Assembly (NCBI GenBank): GCA_937967615.1
Contig: CALCMJ010000173.1
Coordinates: 1-53,585 of the forward strand
Reading direction: 5' to 3'
From: an uncultured Saprospiraceae bacterium
Lineage (GTDB): Bacteria; Bacteroidota; Bacteroidia; Chitinophagales; Saprospiraceae
Length of the DNA: 53,585 nt
This document shows, in pieces, positions 40,384 through 47,276 of this stretch (within the stretch, counting starts at the first letter, position 1; every line of letters starts with the position of its first letter). The translations under genes and the position numbers were made by a program. The notes under the pieces are model-generated. The model had not been told where the DNA came from and did not search any database. It worked only from the letters and a program-made list of their open reading frames with translations.

Positions 40384-42887
40384 GCTCTTTCCTGCTTTAA
40401 TGCTAAGATATTAGAAAGAAGGCGAAATGCTCCCGGTATTCCAGCTGGAAGTTCTCTGAACCAAGATATACCTGTGTAAACAAAATAACCTCTACCATGT
40501 GGAGCAATTAAGAGTGATCCATCCTTTGGATCTTCATTTACATCATTCATTGAAAGAATGGCTGTGTACTTACTATCCCATTCATTTGGGAAATATAATC
40601 CTCTTTCTTGTATCCATCCATCAAAGTCCTTAGTTGTAATTTTGTTTGGGTAATTGAGCACAGGATGTTCTGGAGCAAGAATTCTCACTTCCGCTGTTTC
40701 GTCTGAAACTCTATCTCTTGAAAGCTTTAATGGATAGGGCGTATAGTCGTCAATGTTTAAGCCTCTTGTTGTATTATACTGAATGACAAGGTTGCCACCA
40801 TTCTCAACATATTTCAATAGCTCCTTCATTTTAAATTTCAATTCTTTCTTTGTATTCAAGGCTCGGATGCCTATCATGATTGCATCATATTCTTCCAGAT
40901 TTTTGTGATCAATATTTGCTATAGGAATATTCGTTACAGAATACCCTACTAAGCGCAGACTCTCAGCGACCTTATCACCAGCACCATCAACATAGCCTAT
41001 GTTTTTACCTGCTGTTTTTAGGTCAATCTTTACAAACTTTGATTTTGCAGGGACAGAAACTGTCTGTTTGGCAATGTGATCATAGTTTATAATTACGGAT
41101 TCGGTATTTATTTTTCCTTTCCCTACAATTTCTGCCTCAACATTAATATCAGCAATAGACTGTTGCGCAGGAGGCACAACTGTAAATTCAAACGTGGCCT
41201 CATCTCCAGGTTCACTTATAGAAAACTTATGCATAGCAGGAGTGATTTTCCAATTTGAATCATTGGATTGTAATCGCACATTTCCGGAGGCATTGGCTTT
41301 GCCTGCTTTTACGTACACTCTTACTTTTTGTTCTTGTTCAGAAGAGAAGAAGTAAGATCCGTTTTCCATTCTAACAGAGACATCTTTAATGACCTCTAGA
41401 GGCTCTACAACTTCTCCTGCAACTCTATCTGTGTATTTGTGCACTATATCCTTCGTGAGTGTAATTTTTTCTCCATAGATCTCAAGAACAAATTGGGCTT
41501 TGATGTCTTTAGGAGTTTCTGCTAAACCTATTAAGAGCGGATTTTCTACGTGATAAGTACCTAATTCCCCCTTGTCATTTATCCAATAGGGTTCTGATGT
41601 TTTGAGAGCGGGAACAGTAATTGTTTTGAACCACTTTTTTTGTACGTTGTTTTCTAATACTTCAGTTACACTTGTGTCTAGTCCTGCGAGAGGAACCTTT
41701 ATTGCACTTAAGTTTACTGGAATAGCACTTCTGTTAGTACATTCAAATGTGAGTTCCATCCTATCATTTTCTGTTGTTGTCTGTACATCAGAAAATGCTT
41801 CAGCATACAGTCCTAGGCTGGATTCAATGATAAGATCTATTTCTGCTAATTTTATGGTTTTCCAGTATTTGTCTTGAATGCCTCGAATCAAGGATCGTAT
41901 TTCTACAAGTTTTTTTACGGACTTATGAGGAGCTAAGTAGTCGTAATTATTTATTAATGCATCCATCTGTGTTTGGATAGCCTGACCACCTTTTACTCTA
42001 GTCCAAGTTGTATTAATACCATCAAATAAATTTTCTCTATCCATTGGCATTTCTCCTTTTACGAGTTCAAGGTATTCTGTTGTGCTACCTCTGGAACCAG
42101 TAGAACCCATGCCTTGGCACTTATGCATACTTCTTGCTTCACTCGCAATCTCAGAATTTGATTTACCTAATACTGGATAAAAGACACCAATATCTACACT
42201 TGCCATACTGCTTTTATCTACGGATGCAAATTTTTCTCTGCTGCCATACCGCCACCATGAGGTATTATAAAAGAGCCTGTTTACCTGCCAAGGTTCTGTA
42301 TGCTTAAGTTGGTCAGGATAAATGTTTCTATCGTTTGTAAGATCAAATGCTTCAATAGAAAGCAGAGCAGAAGAGGTATGGTGACCATGCGTTTGCCCTG
42401 AGCGTCTATGATCAAATCTATTTATGACGATATCTGGTTTGAAATTTCTGATGATCCAAACAATATCTTTTAAAACTTCTTCTTTATTCCAGATTTTCAA
42501 GGTCTCATCAGGATGTTTGGAGTAGCCAAAATCATTTGCTCTAGTAAAAAACTGTTTTCCACCATCTATCTTTCTTGCTTCTAGCAATTCTTGAGTTCTG
42601 AGTACACCTAAAAGTTCTTGAATTTCTAATCCAATCAGGTTTTGGCCTCCATCTCCACGGGTAAGCGATAAATAGGCAGTATTTGCTTTTACTTCATTAG
42701 AGAGATAAGAAATCATCCTTGTATTCTCATCATCTGGGTGTGCTGCGAGATAAAGTGCAGTGCCCAAAAAATTTAACTTTTGGATGGCGTGATAAATTTC
42801 TCCAGAGTTTAACTGATTTGGTTTTTGAGCATGGGATTGGATGCAAATAAATAGAAACCAAAGCATTATGAAAATTGACCTGTTCAT
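40380..42887 (-). CDS. Large PIG-L/LmbE deacetylase-domain protein
   Basis: The 835-residue protein has a signal peptide (residues 1-20, SHAQ). The PIG-L/LmbE domain (about 38-270) carries YLAAHPDDENTRMISYLS with the metal ligands His50, Asp52/53 and Glu54, then LTRGDGGQN, and the distal HRRSGQTHGHHTSSA with the His ligands. This family removes acetyl groups from GlcNAc-type sugars in a Zn-dependent way. A beta-sandwich middle (about 330-620) and a C-terminal class I amidotransferase-like Rossmann domain (about 625-835; IGYVDGAGDKVAESLRLVGYSV, YDAIMIGIRALNT, GGNLVIQYN) follow. The triple architecture is a recurrent Bacteroidota form. It acts in the periplasm or outer membrane and is coupled to the symporter, implying deacetylation of a glycoconjugate before uptake. 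Confidence 0.85.
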   Translation of the reverse strand: MNRSIFIMLWFLFICIQSHAQKPNQLNSGEIYHAIQKLNFLGTALYLAAHPDDENTRMISYLSNEVKANTAYLSLTRGDGGQNLIGLEIQELLGVLRTQELLEARKIDGGKQFFTRANDFGYSKHPDETLKIWNKEEVLKDIVWIIRNFKPDIVINRFDHRRSGQTHGHHTSSALLSIEAFDLTNDRNIYPDQLKHTEPWQVNRLFYNTSWWRYGSREKFASVDKSSMASVDIGVFYPVLGKSNSEIASEARSMHKCQGMGSTGSRGSTTEYLELVKGEMPMDRENLFDGINTTWTRVKGGQAIQTQMDALINNYDYLAPHKSVKKLVEIRSLIRGIQDKYWKTIKLAEIDLIIESSLGLYAEAFSDVQTTTENDRMELTFECTNRSAIPVNLSAIKVPLAGLDTSVTEVLENNVQKKWFKTITVPALKTSEPYWINDKGELGTYHVENPLLIGLAETPKDIKAQFVLEIYGEKITLTKDIVHKYTDRVAGEVVEPLEVIKDVSVRMENGSYFFSSEQEQKVRVYVKAGKANASGNVRLQSNDSNWKITPAMHKFSISEPGDEATFEFTVVPPAQQSIADINVEAEIVGKGKINTESVIINYDHIAKQTVSVPAKSKFVKIDLKTAGKNIGYVDGAGDKVAESLRLVGYSVTNIPIANIDHKNLEEYDAIMIGIRALNTKKELKFKMKELLKYVENGGNLVIQYNTTRGLNIDDYTPYPLKLSRDRVSDETAEVRILAPEHPVLNYPNKITTKDFDGWIQERGLYFPNEWDSKYTAILSMNDVNEDPKDGSLLIAPHGRGYFVYTGISWFRELPAGIPGAFRLLSNILALKQERA

Positions 42888-42959
42888 GTTATATATTATA
42901 ATTATTTGTTCTGTTCTTAATATAAAGGTGCTATGTATTACGCAAATAAATATATGATA

Positions 42960-43001
42960 ATTCTAGCAGCTATTTTTTTATAACTCCTTGTATTTGAGCA
43001 A
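42960..43001 (+). promoter_or_regulatory. Promoter-like segment with palindrome TAGCAGCTA
   Basis: ATTCTAGCAGCTATTTTTTTAT by position (42960-42981) is nearly identical (20 of 22) to the block at 33623-33644, and both are followed by TATTTG(A/G)GCAA (here 42991-43001). The -7 box is imperfect (TGTATTTG). It would serve the small ORF at 43057 or be a shared regulatory site. Confidence 0.35.
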
Positions 43002-43056
43002 CTTTAAAGCGACGAGAAACTTAATATTGAGAAACACAACCCAAAACGAGTATTAG

Positions 43057-43140
43057 ATGTTAGTATTGTACGTAGTTACTGCAATTTTCTTTTGTAGTGG
43101 ATTGATAGTAATTGGAAGCCGATTAACTGAAAAGCGTTAA
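43057..43140 (+). CDS. Possible 27-residue membrane peptide
   Basis: ATG 43057 opens a 28-codon frame: MLVLYVVTAIFFCSGLIVIG then SRLTEKR. It is a single hydrophobic helix with a charged C-terminal end, like small bacterial membrane proteins, and lies downstream of a promoter-like element. It ends 6 bp before the stop of the convergent NqrM-like gene. Such short ORFs can arise by chance in AT-rich DNA. Confidence 0.3.
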   Translation: MLVLYVVTAIFFCSGLIVIGSRLTEKR

Positions 43141-43146
43141 ATAGAA

Positions 43147-43353
43147 TTATTCAGAATCAGGCATTTTGCACTCCTCTTCTGGCTTTTTCCCACACATAGT
43201 GCAATCCCCAAGCTCCGTTTTCAATAATGGATTATTAGAGGCACATGTTCCTCTGAACTCATTCCCTGTAAGCATAAATCTGATATTCATAAGAAGAAAG
43301 GATATCAAGAAGACCCCAAAGATAATTACCAAAGTATATAGAAAACTACTCAT
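43147..43353 (-). CDS. NqrM/DUF539-like small Cys-rich membrane protein
   Basis: The 68-residue protein has one N-terminal helix (FLYTLVIIFGVFLISFLLMNI) and a Cys-rich tail: FRGTCASNNPLLKTELGDCTMCGKKPEEECK with four Cys (37, 51, 54, 62). This 'RG(S/T)C...CxxC..' layout resembles NqrM, which is needed for maturation of the Na+-translocating NADH:quinone reductase, probably delivering or protecting its Fe site. The usual nqr genes are not nearby. It could also be another metal or redox helper with the same arrangement. Confidence 0.6.
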   Translation of the reverse strand: MSSFLYTLVIIFGVFLISFLLMNIRFMLTGNEFRGTCASNNPLLKTELGDCTMCGKKPEEECKMPDSE

Positions 43354-43426
43354 ATGTTACTGATTATGTGGTAAATTTACGAAGCATAATATTAATAACC
43401 ATATTCTCAGTAATTAGTTTGCAAAA

Positions 43427-44182
43427 ATGAAAGAAAAGCTTGCCGCTTTTGAACGTACTTTGAAGATAATGGACGAGCTCCGTGAGAAGTGTCCATGGGA
43501 TAGAAAACAAACCATTCATACTCTAAGAAAGCTAACAATAGAAGAAACATACGAATTGTGTGATGCAATACTAGAAGATGATTATGAGGGTGTTAAAGAA
43601 GAGGTAGGAGATATATTATTGCATATGGTTTTTTATGCCAAGATAGCTGAAGAACGAAATGCCTTTGATATAGGAGATGCACTTAATGATTTGTGTGATA
43701 AATTAATAAAACGCCATCCGCATATCTATGGAGATGTCCAAGTGCAAAATGAAGAAGATGTAAAAAGAAACTGGGAGAAGATAAAACTTCAAGAGGGAGG
43801 AAAGAAATCTGTGCTGGGAGGAGTACCCAAAGGTTTACCAGCCATGATCAAGGCCTACAGAATGCAAGACAAAACTTCGCAGGTAGGGTTTGAATGGGAA
43901 AATAAGGATCAAGTGTGGGAAAAAGTAAAAGAAGAAGAAGAAGAATTGCTGGAAGCAGTAAAAAGTGGTGAACAAGATAAGATAGAAGAAGAGTTTGGTG
44001 ATCTCATGTTTTCATTGATAAACTATGCTCGATTTCTAGATATAGACCCAGAGACTGCTTTAGAAAAAACAAATAAAAAGTTCAAACACAGATTTGAATA
44101 TATTGAGAAGCATGCCACTAAGGAATTAGACGATATGTCTCTTGAAGAAATGGATGCACTCTGGAATGAAGCTAAAGGCTAG
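43427..44182 (+). CDS. mazG: Nucleoside triphosphate pyrophosphohydrolase MazG
   Basis: The 251-residue cytosolic enzyme has two MazG helical domains. The first (about 15-110) shows CPWDRKQTIHTLRKLTIEETYELCDAI and EEVGDILLHMVFYAKIAEE with the EExxE...ExxD metal motif. The second (about 145-235) has KVKEEEEELLEAV and IEEEFGDLMFSLINYARFL, also intact. MazG hydrolyses non-canonical or excess NTPs to NMP + PPi, cleaning the nucleotide pool. Length and domain order are normal. It is transcribed away from the NqrM-like gene. Confidence 0.92.
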   Translation: MKEKLAAFERTLKIMDELREKCPWDRKQTIHTLRKLTIEETYELCDAILEDDYEGVKEEVGDILLHMVFYAKIAEERNAFDIGDALNDLCDKLIKRHPHIYGDVQVQNEEDVKRNWEKIKLQEGGKKSVLGGVPKGLPAMIKAYRMQDKTSQVGFEWENKDQVWEKVKEEEEELLEAVKSGEQDKIEEEFGDLMFSLINYARFLDIDPETALEKTNKKFKHRFEYIEKHATKELDDMSLEEMDALWNEAKG

Positions 44183-44192
44183 AGGATTTTTC

Positions 44193-44954
44193 TTATCGTT
44201 GCCTTCCTTCTACTTTGAGATTAAACTGTGCCATTTTAATTTCAGGATCTCTCTGAAGAGCATTTAGAAATTCATCAGGTGTTCCTTTTGCTTGGTCCCA
44301 GGTTATGAGCCAATAATTTTTATCCTCAGAAATACGATCTAGTAATCTTATCCCATAACGCTCTTTATTCTTTTTTATCCAGTTAGGTAATCTAATCCCA
44401 TCAGCTGGTTGAATGATCACCTCTGTATTTATAAGTTCAGCCATATCTTCAGGCGGAGGAGTAATTCCAGGATTGTCAATATCTGCTGCTTCCACAAGTG
44501 TCCAATTGTCACTGCTTACAATGTCTTCTAATTTTTTCTGTAATGCGATGAGTTTGACAGGTCGATCTTCTTTTCCTTTTACGGTTTTAGTAGAGTCATC
44601 TGTAGTATACTTTATTGTAATCAATGGGAGGTCCGCAATTTGGCTAGTGTACATGTCTTGCATAGAAAGAATGTCAGCATCATTACATGACAAAAGCAAT
44701 TCATCCAATAGAGCAGGACTTAGCTGCTTTGAAAATTTACCTAAGTTTTGCGTGTTTGATTTTCCGTGAAACTCCACAAGGCCACTGTTATAAATGGACA
44801 TTGTATAAACAGGGCATTTGCCAAAACATGGTCCTTTCTTGAGCATCAAAAATTCTCTGTCTTGGATTTCAGCTTCTTTTTTTGCCATTTCCTTGTTGCT
44901 TTTGCAAGATGCAATTATGAGTATAAGAGATAAGCTGATATATAGGTATTTCAT
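44193..44954 (-). CDS. DUF6438 lipoprotein
   Basis: The 253-residue product has a lipoprotein signal (YISLSLILIIASC, Cys17). The DUF6438 domain (about 35-140) is recognisable: LMLKKGPCFGKCPVYTMSIYNSGLVEFHG ... GKFSKQLSPALLDELLLSC ... DLPLITIKY, including two Cys in GPCFGKCP that may bond or bind metal. The C-terminal part (about 180-253; GIRLLDRISEDKNYWLITWDQAKGTPDEFLNALQRDPEIKMAQFNLKVE) is a separate alpha/beta domain. It is likely an outer-membrane or periplasmic lipoprotein; the family role is unknown. It is convergent with mazG (10 bp). Confidence 0.8.
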   Translation of the reverse strand: MKYLYISLSLILIIASCKSNKEMAKKEAEIQDREFLMLKKGPCFGKCPVYTMSIYNSGLVEFHGKSNTQNLGKFSKQLSPALLDELLLSCNDADILSMQDMYTSQIADLPLITIKYTTDDSTKTVKGKEDRPVKLIALQKKLEDIVSSDNWTLVEAADIDNPGITPPPEDMAELINTEVIIQPADGIRLPNWIKKNKERYGIRLLDRISEDKNYWLITWDQAKGTPDEFLNALQRDPEIKMAQFNLKVEGRQR

Positions 44955-45089
44955 TTTTATAATTATAAGTACAAATATAGGACGTAAAACATGAGGTAAA
45001 AATTCTTAATAAAGACTTAATTCTGAGAATTTACTTTAAAAGAGGCCAAATGCTTCAATTTTATTAGCATTTGTACATAGCTTATGAAG

Positions 45090-45209
45090 TTATCGCGATA
45101 AGGATAGGAATGATCCCGAAGGGAGTCCAAAGGACCGGAACGCATGTGGAAGTCATGGATGAGCCTGGTCTTCCTACGCCTTGCGTGGGAAGGATCGCCC
45201 AAATCCTTA
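45090..45209. repeat. GC-rich structured interspersed element (family 3)
   Basis: It begins with the 12-bp palindrome TTATCGCGATAA (45090-45101), has TAAGGAT (45099) matched by ATCCTTA at its end (45203-45209), and holds the hairpin CTTCC-ACGC...GCGT-GGAAG (45170-45192) and CCCGAAGGG. It sits 20 bp beyond the stop of arsS and is far richer in GC than its flanks. The 'GATAAGGATAGGAATGATCC...CGCCCAAATCCTTA' form recalls widespread Bacteroidota intergenic repeats. ORFs across it have repeat-like composition and are not genes. Confidence 0.55.
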
Positions 45210-45229
45210 AACCAATTCAGATTATATTA

Positions 45230-46300
45230 TCAATTTATTTCGCCACCACAGCTGGAGCCTGCGCCTGCGGTGCATCCATAACAGTGCTGATTCAGAACAA
45301 CTTTGCGGTTAAGGTATTCTTCTAAAGAAAAACTTGAAATATGATTGCCTTTGATATCGCTTTTTAAATCTAGCATCTGATTAAAATCGCAATCATAAAT
45401 GTTGCCATCCCAACTCACAGAAATTGTGTTACGACACATGAGGCCTTCAATGGTGTTAGGATTAAAAGCATCTACTAATTCTGTCATGTACTGTTCGTAG
45501 TTTCCAGATTCTAAGAGATAATCTAAAAAGCGACTTACAGGTAAATTTGTAATTGCAAACAGCTGATTAAACTCTATCTGGTAGCGTCTTCGCAACTGGG
45601 TTTTAAATTCTTTTTCCAATGCATCTTGATCGCCAGGCAGGTATGCGCCAGTAGGGTTGTATACAAGATTTAAAGTAAGGTCAGAATCTGGCATCCCGTA
45701 ACCTACAGCATTTAATCTTTTCAATGCAGCGATAGAATCTTCGAACACACCATCACCTCTCTGACTATCAGTTCTTTTTTTAGAGAAGTAGGGTAGCGAT
45801 GAAATTATTTCCACCTTATTCTCAGCAAAAAATTCCGGTAAATCGTTGTACTTTTTATTTGCCTCTATAACCGTCAGGTTGCACCTGTCCATGACATGTT
45901 TTCCAGCCTTGTAGCATTCTTGCACAAACCATCTAAAATGGGGATTGAGTTCTGGAGCACCACCAGTGATGTCTACCTTAGGGATATTGTATTTAATTAT
46001 CAATTCTAAACACTTCTCCAAAGTAGCACGGTCCATGTTCTCTTCTTTCTTATCCGGGCCGGCATCCACGTGACAATGCGCACAGGTCTGATTACAAAGT
46101 TTACCTATGTTGATTTGAAATATATCAATAGGAGAGGAACTGATTCCGTCTGCATATCCATGTTCCTTTATCTTATCAGAGAAATTTTGAAATTTGGCAT
46201 CAACTTTCCCCTGCCCGTTAAGGACACTCAACTGAATTAAGGTATTAGATAAATCACTTTTTCTGGATTTAAGTGATTTTGTTTTTTGCTTTACGCCCAT
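45230..46300 (-). CDS. arsS: ArsS-type radical SAM protein (arsenosugar biosynthesis)
   Basis: The 356-residue enzyme has the radical SAM cluster motif CNQTCAHCHVDAGPDK (Cys69, Cys73, Cys76), the following KVDITGGAPELNPHFRWFV, and a Cys-rich end DCDFNQMLDL ... CYGCTAGAGSSCGG. This matches the ArsS/DUF3641 family, proposed to attach the 5'-deoxyadenosyl group to methylated arsenic in the first arsenosugar step. Its C-terminal CxxC...C pattern (Cys or selenocysteine in relatives) is complete with Cys. It is second in a two-gene operon with an AhpD-like gene 4 nt upstream; arsM, the methyltransferase expected to make the substrate, is not in the window. Confidence 0.88.
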   Translation of the reverse strand: MGVKQKTKSLKSRKSDLSNTLIQLSVLNGQGKVDAKFQNFSDKIKEHGYADGISSSPIDIFQINIGKLCNQTCAHCHVDAGPDKKEENMDRATLEKCLELIIKYNIPKVDITGGAPELNPHFRWFVQECYKAGKHVMDRCNLTVIEANKKYNDLPEFFAENKVEIISSLPYFSKKRTDSQRGDGVFEDSIAALKRLNAVGYGMPDSDLTLNLVYNPTGAYLPGDQDALEKEFKTQLRRRYQIEFNQLFAITNLPVSRFLDYLLESGNYEQYMTELVDAFNPNTIEGLMCRNTISVSWDGNIYDCDFNQMLDLKSDIKGNHISSFSLEEYLNRKVVLNQHCYGCTAGAGSSCGGEIN

Positions 46301-46304
46301 ATAA

Positions 46305-46640
46305 TTACATCAACTTCTTTTTGACATGGTTCATCATTTGAACGCTGTTTACTAACGTTGCGCCACCTTTTATAGCTGCTGCCACGTGCACTGCTTCCAT
46401 CATTTGCTCTTCGTCTGCTCCTACAGACAAGCAAGTGTGCGAATAGGCGTCAATGCAATAGGGACAAGAAATTGCATGAGCAACGGCAAGTGCAATTAAA
46501 CTTTTCTCGCGTTTACTCAAGGCTCCTTCTTCAAAGACAGTACCATACCATTCAAAAAATTTCTTCCCATACTCCTCTTGAAACTCAGTGATTTCTGAAA
46601 ATTTCTTAAGATCTTCTGGTTTAAAATATGTATTCTCCAT
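46305..46640 (-). CDS. AhpD-like protein associated with arsenosugar biosynthesis
   Basis: The 111-residue cytosolic protein belongs to the carboxymuconolactone decarboxylase/AhpD superfamily: ALSKREKSLIALAVAHAISCPYCIDAYSHTCLSVGADEEQMMEAVHVAAAIKGGATLVNSVQMM with the redox CPYC motif and nearby His (about 60-70). The partner family found next to ArsS is of this type, so a role in reducing or handling the radical enzyme's product is likely. It is first in the operon, 4 nt before arsS, behind the promoter at 46658-46665. Confidence 0.85.
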   Translation of the reverse strand: MENTYFKPEDLKKFSEITEFQEEYGKKFFEWYGTVFEEGALSKREKSLIALAVAHAISCPYCIDAYSHTCLSVGADEEQMMEAVHVAAAIKGGATLVNSVQMMNHVKKKLM

Positions 46641-46657
46641 AGTTATCGTATTACAAA

Positions 46658-46665
46658 CAAAGGTA
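46658..46665 (-). promoter_or_regulatory. -7 promoter box for the arsS operon
   Basis: On the minus strand TACCTTTG (46665-46658) matches TAnnTTTG exactly, 17 nt before the start codon of the AhpD-like gene. A TTG element at the right distance is not evident. Confidence 0.5.
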
Positions 46666-46720
46666 ATTTATCTGCGCAAATATGTTATCCTCTGGACAAT
46701 TAGACCAAGAATTAATTAAT

Positions 46721-46728
46721 TAGCTTTG
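46721..46728 (+). promoter_or_regulatory. -7 promoter box for the pyrophosphatase-fold lipoprotein gene
   Basis: TAGCTTTG matches TAnnTTTG exactly and lies 26 nt before the ATG at 46755. It is divergent to the arsS promoter 56 bp away. No clear TTG element is seen. Confidence 0.45.
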
Positions 46729-46754
46729 CAAATCATACATTAATATTGTGTGCG

Positions 46755-47276
46755 ATGAGAAAGAGTTCTGTGATTTTTCTTTTATATCTGGGTTTTTTAT
46801 TTGCCTATGCCTGTACCAGTGCTCCTAGCGCTAGTCCCAAAGAGGCATTGCATACTGGCTATGAAACCACGATAACAACACCTGCGGGGAGTTTTGAGAA
46901 CCTGGACAATAAGAGTACACTTGCTCCTCCATTTAATTTAGCAAGGATAAACGGATTAAAGGATGTTGAAGTAATAATTCTCAGTTCCTCAATGAGCAAA
47001 GGGAAGTCCATTAAAGTGATTCCTGTAGGCTTATTGCGAATAAAAGGAGATTCAAGTACTGTAGACTATGTCATTTCCGTTCCTTCTGATGAAAAGCTCA
47101 ATCATCTGGGAATTTCGAGTTTTGGAGATCTTTCAGTGCACAATACAGTCAGTAAGCAAATTATTGAATCCTGGTGCCAACAACAATCTTCATTGAGCAA
47201 TAGAAATTCTACGCGATGGCTAAGCGAGCAATCTGCTATTGAAATTATTTCACAAAGAGCACAGTCAGATAAGTGA
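46755..47276 (+). CDS. Pyrophosphatase-fold lipoprotein lacking catalytic residues
   Basis: ATG 46755 gives 173 residues with a lipobox (FAYAC, Cys about 20). The region from about residue 70 aligns by eye with soluble inorganic pyrophosphatases and their lipoprotein relatives: VEVIILSSSMSKGKSIKVIPVGLLRIKGDSSTVDYVISVPSDEKL corresponds to 'DVLV...L..G..i...PvG.l...D.....K.iaVP..e.l'. The catalytic DGDPxD motif is replaced by INGLKDVEV, the second Asp cluster by KGDSSTVDY, and the N-terminal Glu/Lys residues are absent. An active enzyme is unlikely. The last 4 nt overlap the next gene's GTG start. The fold match is from recalled sequences, not a search. Confidence 0.6.
   Translation: MRKSSVIFLLYLGFLFAYACTSAPSASPKEALHTGYETTITTPAGSFENLDNKSTLAPPFNLARINGLKDVEVIILSSSMSKGKSIKVIPVGLLRIKGDSSTVDYVISVPSDEKLNHLGISSFGDLSVHNTVSKQIIESWCQQQSSLSNRNSTRWLSEQSAIEIISQRAQSDK

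Noticed and set aside
45071-45325. 84-codon ORF crossing the GC-rich repeat and the arsS 3' end
   Set aside because: It is antisense to arsS and derived from the repeat; no signal of its own.
45230-46640. Selenocysteine in ArsS or its AhpD-like partner
   Set aside because: All expected positions are encoded by Cys codons, and no in-frame TGA interrupts the genes.
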